Shown: positions 7,047 through 15,424 of the stretch, piece after piece | Position numbering within the stretch: the first letter of the stretch is position 1 | Layout: each line of letters starts with the position of its first letter | Origin: Armatimonadota bacterium | GTDB taxonomy: Bacteria > Armatimonadota > SYMT01 > JACQGL01 | Reading direction: 5' to 3' | DNA: 33,928 bases | NCBI GenBank assembly: GCA_016199525.1 | Contig: JACQGL010000154.1 | Location: forward strand, 1 to 33,928 | Notes under the pieces: generated by a model | What the model saw: only the letters and a program-made list of their open reading frames with translations | Told to the model about the DNA's origin: nothing | The model's database searches: none | Program-made: the position numbers and the translations under genes

Positions 7047-7146
7047 CGATGGTCTCCTTTCCGGATTCTGACCGTCGGGATCAGAAACGGGGGACGCAGA
7101 ACCCACCGCCTCATGGCTGTGAACCCATGCTCACACCCAAGAAGAA

Positions 7147-7173
7147 GGGGTATGAGCGGTGTGCTCATACCCC
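7147..7173 (-). repeat. Perfect 11-bp hairpin that repeats the tRNA-Met anticodon arm; terminator or att remnant
   Basis: GGGGTATGAGC (7147-7157) is fully complementary to GCTCATACCCC (7163-7173), with a 5-nt loop. Bases 7148-7166 match 7224-7242, the anticodon arm of the adjacent tRNA-Met gene, at 18 of 19 positions. On the minus strand it lies just downstream of the tRNA 3' end and is followed by TTCTTCTT, so it could terminate the tRNA transcript. Equally, a repeat of a tRNA segment between a tRNA and an integrase fragment is what an attachment-site duplication looks like. Confidence 0.7.
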
Positions 7174-7190
7174 CTGCCAATGTAAGAAGG

Positions 7191-7264
7191 TAGCGGAGGG
7201 CGGACTCGAACCGCCGACACCACGGGTATGAGCCGTGTGCTCTGACCAACTGAGCTACTCCGCC
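7191..7264 (-). tRNA. tRNA-Met (anticodon CAU)
   Basis: The minus strand reads GGCGGAGTAGCTCAGTTGG at the 5' end, an anticodon stem-loop CACGG-CTCATAC-CCGTG with CAT as anticodon, and a T arm GGCGGTTCGAGTCCGCC. The acceptor stem GGCGGAG pairs with CTCCGCT, giving a G1-U72 wobble, and the discriminator is A73. CCA is not encoded. The G1-U72 pair and the D-loop suggest elongator tRNA; a CAU tRNA could also be lysidine-modified tRNA-Ile, which sequence alone does not exclude. It is not tRNA-Sec. Confidence 0.93.
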
Positions 7265-7275
7265 GCAGCGGCGAT

Positions 7276-7304
7276 ATTATAGCAAACCCCATCCGCCCGC
7301 GCAA
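7276..7304 (-). promoter_or_regulatory. Promoter of the tRNA-Met gene
   Basis: On the minus strand a perfect TATAAT (7281-7276) lies 11 bases before the mature 5' end of the tRNA, and TTGCGC (7304-7299) is 17 bases further upstream, matching a housekeeping sigma promoter. Confidence 0.7.
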
Positions 7305-7932
7305 GCGAAACGCGGCGGAGGTCAGGGTGGACGCATCTAAATATGGGAACGGGTTCGGGAGCTCCGGCCGTATTGCGGGCCGTCTTTTACTCTCCGAAGT
7401 TCCGATAGGCCTGCTTTGTTGCTGACTGAGCATTTTGCCTCCCTGCCGGATCCGCCCGTACGAGACGACCCCCTCCCTGGAACGGCTGATCCGGGAGGTG
7501 CGGCGCAGGACCGATCTCATGGGGAGCCTTGGCGGGCCGGGTGAGTTGCGACCGCCCTTACGGGCGTATGCCCGCCTGCTGTTTGGCGTTTTTTTGCGCA
7601 TCTCAAGCGGTAGAGGGTCTGCGCCGTACCGAGACATTCCACCCTCCTGCGCGTCCTGGCCCGCTGGCATCCTACCTCCTGGTGAAGACGCGTGACGCTG
7701 CTCCTGCGGCACGCAGGGGCGTGCCCATGATCGCATGAACTCCCATCATGGAGTGCCTCACTAACCCGGTGTAACAATACCCCGGCGCTCTGGACATGAG
7801 GGTGGCGTGTGATTCCGCGTGGACCGCTCTGTCCCGTGATCTTTCTGCCAATGGTGCCGATCGGTGGTGGCTTTCTGGTCCTGGCACCGACCTGTTCTCT
7901 ATTCCCTGCTCGAGGAAAGTGAGGTAGCGCGC
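7305..7932. other. Gene-free stretch between tRNA-Met and the DUF4173 gene
   Basis: I find no convincing gene here. A minus-strand ORF (start near 7676 behind AGGAGG) has an arginine- and proline-rich translation with no family resemblance. Two local structures stand out: CGCCC-TTA-CGGGCG (about 7552-7565) followed by a weak GC stem and TTTTTTT at about 7590, possibly a + strand terminator, and the inverted repeat CCATGAT...ATCATGG (about 7726-7751). Confidence 0.5.
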
Positions 7933-9621
7933 ATGGATCCGCGAATGAAGCTGGCTCTGTGCGCGCTCGGCGCGTCGCTGGTGCTGGGCGTGCTCGGCGA
8001 TGCCTTGCTGCGGGCCACTCCCTGGGGCCTCAATGTCGGTCTCTGGGTCGGATCGCTGGCGGTGGCGGCCACGGGGCTGATCCGCTGGTCCCGACACCCA
8101 GTCGGGACGGTAGCGGGCAGTGTGTGCTGGCTGGCCTTGCCAGCGCTGTTCTTTGCCTTTGCCCTGGCATGGCGGGACTCCCCCACGCTTAACTGCCTGA
8201 GCGGCCTGGGGCTGCTCATCACCCTGGCGCTCGCCGCCCTGCGGGCACGCACGGGACAGCTCGCCGTGGCGGGGATCATGGAGTACACGCTGGGGCTCTG
8301 TGTCGCGGGAATCCGGGCAGCGGTGGGGATCTTCCCGCTGGCCAGCCACGATATTCAGTGGAAAAGCCCGCCGTGCGCCGGCTGGTCCGATAAAGCAAAG
8401 GCGGTGGCGCGCGGGATCGCCCTCGCCCTGCCGCTGCTGCTGCTGTTTGGCGCCCTCTTCGCGGCGGCGGACGCGGTATTCGCGGATATCGTCCGCAACC
8501 TCTTTGATTGGCGGCTTGACGACCTGTTGGACCGTCTCTTCCTGATCGCTTTCTGGGCCTGTGTGAGCGGCGGCTTTCTACGCGAGTTGCTGCTGCGCCA
8601 GCAGATCCCGAAAGCATTCGGGACCCATCCCGACCGAGCCGGGACGGCGGCCGCCAACGGCGCGAGGGGCGGTCGTGATCACTGTCCACGGCTTGGGATG
8701 CCTGCCGTGAGCCCCAGCGGTGGTCAACGGACCCCGTTGGCGGCGGAATCAGCACCGGAGCCGGTTGTCTCCCTGGGCATCGTCGAGATCGGGATTGTGC
8801 TGGGCGCGCTGAACGTCCTGTTCCTGGCGTTCCTGCTCGTGCAGTTCCGCTACTTCTTCGGCGGCGCGGCGCTCGTCCAGGCCACCATTGGGCTAACGTG
8901 GGCGGAGTATGCGCGGCGCGGCTTTTTCGAGCTGGTCACCGTCGCCGCGCTGGTGCTGCCCGTGCTGCTACTCGCGCACTGGCTGCTGCGCCCGGAGCGT
9001 CCGGCGCACGAGCGTCTGTTTCGCATGATGGCGGTGGCACTGGTAGGGATGCTGTTCTTGATTATGGCGTCCGCGCTGGGGCGGATGCGCCTCTACACGC
9101 AGCAGTTCGGCCTCACCGAGTTGCGGCTGTACACCGTTGCCTTTATGGGCTGGCTGGCGGCGGTCTTCTTCTGGTTCCTGGCCACCGTGCTGTGCGGCCG
9201 GCGAGAGCGGTTCGCCTTCGGAGCGCTGATCGCCGGGCTGGTGGCGATCGCCCTCCTCCACGGGGTGAACCCGGACGCGGTGATCGTGCGCGCCAACACT
9301 CGCCGCCTGGAGGCGGCGCCGGCGTTCGACGCCTGGTATGCCGCCTCGCTCAGCGCCGATGCCGTACCCGCGCTGGTGGCGGCACTGCCCCAGATGAATA
9401 CGGCAGACGGCCAGCAGGTGGCGTCCCTCCTCCTCTCCCGCTGGTCATCCCCCGAGCGGGCAGACTGGCGTACGTGGAACTGGGCGCGCGCACAGGCCTG
9501 GCGGCTGATGGGAGCGAATCGGGAGGCGTTGCAGGGGATGGCAGAAGCGAGACAGGATAGAAGTCAAGATCGCTCCGGCGCCTTCCCTACTCTGGACGGC
9601 GAGAATCCGCCCCGGCATTAA
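7933..9621 (+). CDS. DUF4173-type polytopic membrane protein
   Basis: 562 residues from ATG 7933; the ORF-track start at 7864 is longer but adds non-conserved residues. The protein has roughly ten hydrophobic segments (for example LGASLVLGVLGDALL, ALALPLLLLFGALFAAADAV, LNVLFLAFLLVQFRYFFGG). The FGALFAAADAVFADI and QFRYFFGGAALV segments are typical of DUF4173/DUF4153-like proteins. The C-terminal 100 residues are soluble and alpha-helical. The function of this family is not known. An atypical stretch at about 225-275 (IPKAFGTHPDRAGTA..., Gly/Ala/Pro-rich) is partly encoded by a palindromic element at 8606-8623. The stop overlaps that of lipB on the opposite strand. Confidence 0.82.
   Translation: MDPRMKLALCALGASLVLGVLGDALLRATPWGLNVGLWVGSLAVAATGLIRWSRHPVGTVAGSVCWLALPALFFAFALAWRDSPTLNCLSGLGLLITLALAALRARTGQLAVAGIMEYTLGLCVAGIRAAVGIFPLASHDIQWKSPPCAGWSDKAKAVARGIALALPLLLLFGALFAAADAVFADIVRNLFDWRLDDLLDRLFLIAFWACVSGGFLRELLLRQQIPKAFGTHPDRAGTAAANGARGGRDHCPRLGMPAVSPSGGQRTPLAAESAPEPVVSLGIVEIGIVLGALNVLFLAFLLVQFRYFFGGAALVQATIGLTWAEYARRGFFELVTVAALVLPVLLLAHWLLRPERPAHERLFRMMAVALVGMLFLIMASALGRMRLYTQQFGLTELRLYTVAFMGWLAAVFFWFLATVLCGRRERFAFGALIAGLVAIALLHGVNPDAVIVRANTRRLEAAPAFDAWYAASLSADAVPALVAALPQMNTADGQQVASLLLSRWSSPERADWRTWNWARAQAWRLMGANREALQGMAEARQDRSQDRSGAFPTLDGENPPRH
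8606..8623. repeat. Palindromic element TCCCGAA-AGCA-TTCGGGA inside the DUF4173 gene
   Basis: A 7-bp inverted repeat with a 4-nt centre, in frame, encoding IPKAFGT. The same core occurs at 26597 and 27664, and related ones at 15359 and 18497. It lies in a loop between membrane segments, where an insertion would be tolerated. Confidence 0.7.
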
Positions 9622-10352
9622 CCTGGCGAATTCCGCGTGCCGCACGCCGCACTTCCGTGGGCTTCCGCCAGGGCGCGCTCCAGTTGCCCGGCTTCCACCC
9701 ACCGCACCTGGGCGCCGAATGCCGCGGCGATCCCCTCCGCCACGGGGCGGAGCGTCTCCTCGATGGACACGGCGCGGCCCAGCGCGCGCGCCAGGGAAGT
9801 GACCCCCCGATCCGCAATCCCACACGGCACGATCAGGCGGAAGTAGCTCAGATCCACGCTCGCGTTGAGCGCGAAGCCATGGTAGGTAACCCACCGCCGC
9901 ACGCCCACCCCGATGGCAGCCACCTTTTCGTCACCCAGCCAGACGCCCGTGGCCCCGGGGACACGCTGCCCGGAGAGGCCAAAGGTGGCAAGGGCGTGGA
10001 TCAGCCCCCCCTCCAGGTCGCGGAGGAAACGGTGCACGTCCCGGCCACGCGCCATCAGGTCTACGATGGGATAACCTACCAGCTGGCCGGGACCGTGGAA
10101 GGTGACATCGCCGCCACGGCCGATACTCCGCAGGGCGATGCCGCGCCGGAGCAGTTCGCCAGGATCGGCCAGCAGGTGCTCGGCGCGGCTGGACCGGCCC
10201 AAAGTCACTACCGGCGGGTGCTCCAGCAGAAGCAGCGTATCAGGGACCGCTCCCCCCCGCCGCGCGACGAGAAGCCTTTCCTGAAGCGAGTGGGCGGCGT
10301 CGTAGGCCACGCGGCCAAGCCAGACCACCCATAGTTCTGCTGGGTCCGACAT
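9618..10352 (-). CDS. lipB: Lipoyl(octanoyl) transferase LipB
   Basis: 244 residues from ATG 10352; a GTG six bases upstream is an alternative start. LipB transfers octanoyl from acyl carrier protein to the lipoyl domains of 2-oxoacid dehydrogenases and the glycine cleavage H protein. Family signatures are complete: VVTLGRSSRAEHLL, RGGDVTFHGPGQLVGYPIV (the octanoyl-ACP pocket), the catalytic Lys in DEKVAAIGV and the catalytic Cys in LIVPCGI. Length is normal for the family. The last residues overlap the end of the DUF4173 gene by four bases, tail to tail. No lipA is seen in the window. Confidence 0.95.
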   Translation of the reverse strand: MSDPAELWVVWLGRVAYDAAHSLQERLLVARRGGAVPDTLLLLEHPPVVTLGRSSRAEHLLADPGELLRRGIALRSIGRGGDVTFHGPGQLVGYPIVDLMARGRDVHRFLRDLEGGLIHALATFGLSGQRVPGATGVWLGDEKVAAIGVGVRRWVTYHGFALNASVDLSYFRLIVPCGIADRGVTSLARALGRAVSIEETLRPVAEGIAAAFGAQVRWVEAGQLERALAEAHGSAACGTRNSPG

Positions 10353-10559
10353 CAACACAGAGGGTAGCGGTGGCAGGGGAGAAAGAGAACGCAGGGCGTC
10401 AGGGAGGGGGGGCCTCCCGGGTTCTCATCTCTTCTCGCGGCAGAGGGGCGGCGGGAAGGCTGAAAGGCCGGCAAGATCCCTCGGCGAAGAGCCAGGCGAT
10501 CCATCCTTCCAGCCCTCCTATCTATTCTGACGCCGGCAGTCCCCTGGCCGATCATCTTA

Positions 10560-11801
10560 TTATTTGCACTCATTCATCCGGCTGGCGAGCAGTTCACCCG
10601 CGGCGGCGCGCAGCCGCGGCCAGGCCTGCGGTCCCACGGACATGCGCCGCTCGTGGCGGTAGAGTGTGCGGCTATAGTCGGCGGGGTCCAGGATATAACC
10701 CAGCTCATCGTTGCCCAGTGCGACCACAAGCGACACGTCCGCCCCAATGGCTCGCTTCAGCTCCAGCGCCGGTTTGGGCAGGACCTCGCCAGGGAGGGTG
10801 ATGGCGCGCACTGGCCCCAGGTCCAGGCGGCAGACCTCGGTAACCATCTCATCGTTCTGCGGCGGTCCAACAATCACCCCCGCCACAGCCAGCGCGCGGA
10901 GGTTCTCGTTCTCCAGCGGAATCCGCACTTGCCGGGAGGCAAAGCCCAGGCCGGCGACATCCACCGTCGGGCGACCCTCCAGGGCCGCCACGGCGGTGTT
11001 CCCCACCATCTCGCCCACGCGGGTGACCTCTGCCCAGGTGCTGCCGGAAATCTGCGGCGTTACCATTCCGCCCAGCGCCCCGTTGATGAACAGCCCCACG
11101 CCACCCAGACGCTTCTCCACGCGCTTTAACGCGGGGCCGCAGTAATCGGCGGTGATCAAGGTGCCGGAATCGGACATCACCTCCGGATGGCAGCCGAAGT
11201 GAACCAGGGTGGCCACCGTGCGCGCCCGGCGATCGATGAAGCGCAGGGCGGTCACGTCGGGGTCCTGGATTGGCTCGCGAGCGTTGTAGGCCACGCCCTC
11301 GGGAATCGGCCGGGAGCCGACCTGGAGGCCGACGGGGCGCAGGCGGCGGGCCGCCTTCTCCACTGCGGCTACAATCCGATCCTGGAGCAGGCGCAGGTAG
11401 TGTGGATCGACGCCCGTTTCCCACTCGTTGGGACCCCACAGGCCGAGGGTATCTGGCCCCGAGTGCACGTGCGTGCAGACAATGATCACCCGCTCGCCGG
11501 GGAGCGCGTGGATGCGTTTCCGGATCGCCTGGACGTGCTGGTGGAACAGGCCGATCAGATCCAGCGCCACGATGGCGAGGCGTTCTCCCCCCGCTTCAAG
11601 CACCAGGGCGCGGGCGTAGAGGGGATCGTGTACACCGGTGGCGCGGCGGTTCTGGCCAAATCCAGCCAGGTAGACGGGCCGCGTCAGGGAGGGGGTGATT
11701 TCCACCACGGCGGCGCCCGCGCGCAGGCCCCGTCGGTCCTGGGCTTCGACAAGGCCGGCGGCCAGTCCGGCGGCGCCGAACAGGAAGCAGCGGCGGTTCA
11801 C
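10560..11801 (-). CDS. Neutral/alkaline ceramidase N-terminal-domain protein with Tat-like signal
   Basis: 413 residues. I place the start at GTG 11801 because GAGGA lies seven bases upstream and the protein then begins VNRRCFLFGAAGLAAGLVEA, a twin-arginine-like signal; the ORF-track start at 11879 adds an unlikely leader. The mature domain opens with AGAAVVEITPSLTRPVYLAG and contains CTHVHSGPDTLG, LVHFGCHPEVMS and FINGALGGMVTP, matching the neutral/alkaline non-lysosomal ceramidase N-terminal domain (Zn ligands in the HVHSGPD and FGCHPE motifs). True ceramidases have about 650-700 residues with an additional C-terminal domain; this shorter form is common in environmental bacteria and may hydrolyse other amides or esters. 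It acts outside the cytoplasm. Confidence 0.87.
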   Translation of the reverse strand: MNRRCFLFGAAGLAAGLVEAQDRRGLRAGAAVVEITPSLTRPVYLAGFGQNRRATGVHDPLYARALVLEAGGERLAIVALDLIGLFHQHVQAIRKRIHALPGERVIIVCTHVHSGPDTLGLWGPNEWETGVDPHYLRLLQDRIVAAVEKAARRLRPVGLQVGSRPIPEGVAYNAREPIQDPDVTALRFIDRRARTVATLVHFGCHPEVMSDSGTLITADYCGPALKRVEKRLGGVGLFINGALGGMVTPQISGSTWAEVTRVGEMVGNTAVAALEGRPTVDVAGLGFASRQVRIPLENENLRALAVAGVIVGPPQNDEMVTEVCRLDLGPVRAITLPGEVLPKPALELKRAIGADVSLVVALGNDELGYILDPADYSRTLYRHERRMSVGPQAWPRLRAAAGELLASRMNECK

Positions 11802-11998
11802 AGGCGTGTCCTCGGAAAGCGCGCGGCCATCGATGCGGCCGGCGCCACCGCATGGTTGCGCCCCGGGGATGGATCTCACCTCCTGACGAGGGGGAAGCGA
11901 GGAGGCGCCGTCTCACTCCTTTAGTCGCTCCCTTATTCCCTCCTTCACCTCTGGACCCCGCGCTTCGCCCGCATTCTCCCCGTTCCCGCGGCGGTCCG

Positions 11999-12574
11999 CT
12001 ACGGAGGGTGAATGGCTGCGGGCCAGTCGTCCCGGTACGGCCACCCCAGCTGGGCGCAGACAGCCTGCCAGCGGGCGCGGTGCCGGGCGTCGAACAGGAC
12101 GGGCAGCAGTCCCAGACGCAGGTAGGTTCTGATCGCAGGCAGCCGCCAGTCATCGGTGCTGAGTTGCGCGCGACGGAAGCCCTGGTCGGCGAGCCAGCGC
12201 AGGACTGCGAGCGTGAGCAGCGTTCCCAGGCCGTGCCCGCGACACTCCGGGGCGACGCCGACCATATGGATGGTCCCCAGGTCGCGCTGGCCAGGAGGTT
12301 GGATTTGAGCGCAGGCGGTGCCCACGGGCTCATCGCCGCGGGTAGCGAAAAAGAAGCTATCCGGCGGGATGGCAGGGTTCTCTACCATTTCACGGCGGCA
12401 GCGATCGGTGGTCCAGTCCCGCCCAATGCAGTGATTCATAATGCGCGCCCAGGCGGCTTCGTCCCCGGGGCGGTAGGTCCGCAATCCGAAGCCCGCCGGC
12501 AGGGCGAGTTCCGGCAGGCCCTCCAGGTGGGGACGGAGCATGTACATCTGGGATGGCGAGGCGATCTCAGGCAT
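11999..12574 (-). CDS. GNAT family N-acetyltransferase
   Basis: 191 residues if ATG 12574 is used (MPEIASPSQMYMLRP); ATG 12544 is an alternative, and neither has a strong ribosome-binding site. The acetyl-CoA-binding motif A is HMVGVAPECRGHGLGTLL, followed by the helix LTLAVLRWLADQGF and the motif B-like LSTDDWRLPAIRTYLRLGL, typical of GNAT enzymes such as the mycothiol-synthase-like group. Substrate is unknown. The longer ORF-track frame (start at 13108) is antisense to rplY. Confidence 0.83.
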   Translation of the reverse strand: MPEIASPSQMYMLRPHLEGLPELALPAGFGLRTYRPGDEAAWARIMNHCIGRDWTTDRCRREMVENPAIPPDSFFFATRGDEPVGTACAQIQPPGQRDLGTIHMVGVAPECRGHGLGTLLTLAVLRWLADQGFRRAQLSTDDWRLPAIRTYLRLGLLPVLFDARHRARWQAVCAQLGWPYRDDWPAAIHPP

Positions 12575-12608
12575 CGATGGCAGGGATCCCCACGTCAGGG
12601 AGCCAGGG

Positions 12609-12643
12609 GTTTCAATCCTCACCCGGCCCGGAGGCCGGGTGCT
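12609..12643. repeat. Solitary CRISPR-like repeat
   Basis: GTTTCAATCC followed by TCACCCGGCC-CGGA-GGCCGGGTG: a 9-bp perfect stem (12620-12628 with 12633-12641) preceded by the GTTTCAATCC end that is common in type I and III CRISPR repeats. There is no second copy within a spacer length on either side and no cas gene in the window, so this is one orphan repeat at most. Alternatively it is the terminator of the minus-strand rplY gene. Confidence 0.5.
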
Positions 12644-12737
12644 CTGTGGGGGGCGGGAGAGAGTAGCCGAGCAGTCCTTCATCCCTTCACCCACTCCGCT
12701 GTTCTCCCATTCCCACACTCCCCCTCCTCCCGTTCCT

Positions 12738-13364
12738 CTAGTCGCTCGCCCGGGGAGGTTCCGTTCCGGCGGCTTCGCTGGCTTCCAGCTCTTCCTCGAC
12801 CATCCGTGGCACGGCGGGGCTGGTGATGCTGACCACCACCTGCCCGGGATCCACGCCCTGCGCCAGCTCCACCCCGGGCGGGAGGGCCAGGTCGGCGATG
12901 CGAATGGCATCCCCGATCTCTGATTGCGAGACGTCCACCGGGAGGGTGGTAGGCAGATCACCGGCGCGGCAATGGACATCCAGGTGGTCCAGCTGAATCT
13001 GGGCCACGCCTCCGTTTTCCTCCACATGACCGACCCCGACCACGGTAAGCGGCACGCGGGCGGAGATAATTTCGGAAAGAGCGACGCGCTGGAAGCCGAG
13101 GTTGACAATCGCTCCCGTCGCCGGGTGGCGGCCTACCTCTTTCAGCAGCGCGGTCTGGATGGTGCCCTCCAGATCCAGATCCACCAATCCGCCCGAGCCC
13201 TGATGGGTGAGCAGATGCTCGACCTCCCGAATGGGGATCTGGATGGAGAGCGGGTCTCCGTGCCCGTAGACCACGCCGGGGATGTAGCCCTCGCGGCGGA
13301 TGCGAGTGAGCAGGGCGCGCCGGCCGACAGTGCGGGGACGAGATGTGAGACGCGTGCGGAGCAT
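12738..13364 (-). CDS. rplY: 50S ribosomal protein L25 (Ctc/TL5 type)
   Basis: 208 residues from ATG 13364, with CAGGAGG seven bases upstream. L25 binds 5S rRNA in the large subunit. The N-terminal domain (about residues 1-90) shows GRRALLTRIRREGYIPGVVYG and the C-terminal beta domain (about 95-190) shows ARVPLTVVGVGHVEENGGV and QIQLDHLDVHCRAGDLP, so this is the long two-domain form. The tail from about 185 is acidic (VEEELEASEAAG), as usual. It is a single-gene unit between the GNAT and the M42 peptidase genes; the usual partner pth is not adjacent. Confidence 0.95.
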   Translation of the reverse strand: MLRTRLTSRPRTVGRRALLTRIRREGYIPGVVYGHGDPLSIQIPIREVEHLLTHQGSGGLVDLDLEGTIQTALLKEVGRHPATGAIVNLGFQRVALSEIISARVPLTVVGVGHVEENGGVAQIQLDHLDVHCRAGDLPTTLPVDVSQSEIGDAIRIADLALPPGVELAQGVDPGQVVVSITSPAVPRMVEEELEASEAAGTEPPRASD

Positions 13365-13512
13365 GGAGAGCCTCCTGGGTAAGTGCGCGCACGGAGCCGG
13401 CCGGGGGCGTAGCCGGGCGCTCGCGCGCCGAGATGGTGTATATTTACCCCGCTCCCACCGGCACAAAACGCTCGGTCGCTTGGCGGCGAGGGTCGGGGGG
13501 CGGCGGCGTGGC

Positions 13513-14571
13513 TCAAGGGGTCCAGTCCTGATCGGCGCGCAGCCGCTCGATGAACGCGGCGCAGAGCCGACAGCCGTTCTCCAGGTCTGTCAGGGAGAGC
13601 ACCTCGCAGGGAGTGTGCATGTAGCGCAGCGCCACGGAAACCAGGCCGGTGGCCATTCCGGCCTTGTTGAGTTGCATAGCGTTGGCGTCCGTACCCGTAC
13701 CGCCGGGCGTCGCCTCCACCTGGTAGGGGATGCTCTCTTCCTCGGCCGCTTGCACGAGTCGCTCGAAAACGCGGGGGTTGATGTTGGCCCCGCGGGTGAT
13801 CACCGGCCCGCCGCCAATACGGATATCCCCTACCTTGCGCTTGTCCGCGTCGGGGTAGTCGGTGGCGTGGGTAACGTCGATGGCGATGCCAATCTGCGGA
13901 TCGACGCCAAAGGAGGCGGTGCGCGCACCGCGCAGGCCGATCTCTTCCTGGACGGTGGAGACGCTGTAGACGCCGGCGGCGATCTTTTTCCCGTGCAGCA
14001 GGCGGAGCGTCTCGGCGCACACGAAGACTGCCATGCGGTTATCGAAGCTCTTCGCTACCGCCAGTTCGTTTGCCAATCGATCGAAGGGCACGTGGATAGT
14101 AACAGGATCGCCGATGGCGACCCGCTGCGCGACGGCCTCGCGGCCTGAAAGCCCCACGTCAATCCAGAGGGTGTGCAGTTCCGACTTCTTGCGCCGCTCC
14201 TCCTCGTCCAGCAGGTGGATGGCGCGCTTACCGATCGTGCCGCGCAGGGGGCCGGACCGGGTGTGCACCGTTACCCGCTGTCCCACGACGATCTCCGCAT
14301 CCCAGCCGCCTACCGGCCCGAAGTAGAGGTAGCCCTCATCGTTGATGTGGCGCACCAGGAAACCGATCTCATCCGCGTGTCCGGCCAGCATCACGCGCGG
14401 CTGGCCGTCCGGATTGAGCGCGGCGATGGCATTGCCCATCACATCGATGCGCACAGACTCGCTGTAGGGCTGAACGTAATCGCGGAACAGGGACTGGACC
14501 GGCTGCTCATATCCGGAGGGAGCGCCGGTCTCCACCAGAACCTTCAGGAATTCGAGTGATTCTTCGCGCAT
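13513..14571 (-). CDS. M42 family metallo-aminopeptidase
   Basis: 352 residues, normal length for M42 enzymes (glutamyl aminopeptidase/FrvX/PepA-like TET peptidases). Metal ligands are visible: His in VMLAGHADEIGF, Asp in VAKSFDNRMAV, the catalytic Glu-Glu in STVQEEIGLRGA, Asp in AIDVTHATD, and His in ALRYMHTPCEV. GTGTDANAMQ supports the active site. These enzymes form large cytosolic tetrahedral complexes that trim peptides. Start ATG 14571 gives the standard N-terminus (LEFLKVLVETGAPSGYE). Confidence 0.94.
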   Translation of the reverse strand: MREESLEFLKVLVETGAPSGYEQPVQSLFRDYVQPYSESVRIDVMGNAIAALNPDGQPRVMLAGHADEIGFLVRHINDEGYLYFGPVGGWDAEIVVGQRVTVHTRSGPLRGTIGKRAIHLLDEEERRKKSELHTLWIDVGLSGREAVAQRVAIGDPVTIHVPFDRLANELAVAKSFDNRMAVFVCAETLRLLHGKKIAAGVYSVSTVQEEIGLRGARTASFGVDPQIGIAIDVTHATDYPDADKRKVGDIRIGGGPVITRGANINPRVFERLVQAAEEESIPYQVEATPGGTGTDANAMQLNKAGMATGLVSVALRYMHTPCEVLSLTDLENGCRLCAAFIERLRADQDWTP

Positions 14572-14777
14572 CCACTGGCCTCTCGCTCTGCCGGGATCGC
14601 GGGCGCTCTCCCATCACGCGTACCGGAGAACAGACCCGGAAATCCAGAGGGGAAAGCGGCAGCCTTGCACCCCCCGTCTATCCATCTCAAACCCGCCTCC
14701 TCTCCGGCATATCCCCGCTGCCTTTTCGGCCACCCAACGACCAGGCGTCCGGCAGCCGTCCCGGCGAGTTCCGAACT

Positions 14778-14805
14778 ATTATACTACGAATGTAGTCCCC
14801 GTAAA
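14778..14805 (-). promoter_or_regulatory. Possible promoter for the M42 peptidase gene
   Basis: On the minus strand TTTACG (14805-14800) and a perfect TATAAT (14783-14778) are 16 bases apart. Transcription from here would give a leader of about 200 nt before ATG 14571. Confidence 0.45.
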
Positions 14806-14811
14806 CGAACG

Positions 14812-14853
14812 CCTGCCGTTGGGCCGCCCCTCCCGAACGGACCCAACGGCAGG
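14812..14853. terminator. Perfect 12-bp hairpin in the intergenic region
   Basis: CCTGCCGTTGGG (14812-14823) pairs with CCCAACGGCAGG (14842-14853) around an 18-nt loop. No T-tract follows on either strand, so it is not a typical intrinsic terminator. It may be an insulating or RNA-level structure just upstream of the minus-strand promoter. Confidence 0.5.
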
Positions 14854-15424
14854 TAATTGAGGATCGTCCCCGAAGACGGACAAACCGCCCTCGAAAACTA
14901 CCGTGGCGCTGTCGCGCTCGCCGGAGCGCCGCCTCATCACCGGTCTCCCGCTACCCGGCTCTGCGGCGACGCCTGATCTGCGGACGCTTCAGTTACCGAC
15001 GGGAATTTTCCCACCCCAGAGGTCGGTTAAACTCCATCTTTTTGCCCTGCTCCCCGCCCTTCAACGGCCGGGTCCGGAGGCGGCAGCAGATCCCGCCCAA
15101 GGAGCACCCCTACAGCTAGCACGCGGGCAGAGCGGAAGCCCACCTGTAGGCGGGCGTCTGGTGATCACGGCGCAGAAAGGCCGTTGACCAGTTCCCTTGC
15201 CGCCACGCGGGGAACAAGCGCCTCCCGCGGCGTGCGGCGAACGGCACGGACAGGGCGCGAGGGTGGCGGCTCTCCTTGAGCTTGATCGTGGGATAATTCA
15301 CCGGTAATGGGTTCTGGCTGATCCTGTACGCAGGGAAGGGCGTGCGGAGACCCCGAACGTCCCGAGACCCTCGGGGGCCGAGCGTCCCGAGGACCTCGGG
15401 GCTTTCGGGGCTGGATTTATCGCT
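14854..15424. other. Gene-free region before the DUF488 gene
   Basis: No protein with family resemblance is found in any frame. I checked by eye for tmRNA, RNase P, SRP and 6S RNA signatures and saw none. Short GC palindromes are present, including the tandem element at 15359. It could hold an unrecognised small RNA. Confidence 0.4.
15359..15403. repeat. Two tandem palindromic elements (GTCCCGA...TCGGGGC)
   Basis: GTCCCGAGACCCTCGGGGGC (15359-15378) is followed three bases later by GCGTCCCGAGGACCTCGGGGC (15382-15402) and then CTTTCGGGG. Both are variants of the element at 8606, 26597 and 27664. They lie just before the DUF488 start. Confidence 0.65.

Noticed and set aside
7191-7264. A tRNA-Sec gene (selC) near the selenoproteins
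   Set aside because: The anticodon is CAU, the acceptor stem is 7 bp and there is no long variable arm; this is tRNA-Met.
7131-7736. A 201-residue minus-strand ORF with a good RBS near 7676
   Set aside because: Its translation has no family pattern, is Arg/Pro/Ser-rich, and it runs through the tRNA-Met gene.
11852-12826. A 324-residue + strand ORF spanning the GNAT gene
   Set aside because: It crosses an intergenic region and is antisense to the GNAT; composition is typical of a shadow frame.
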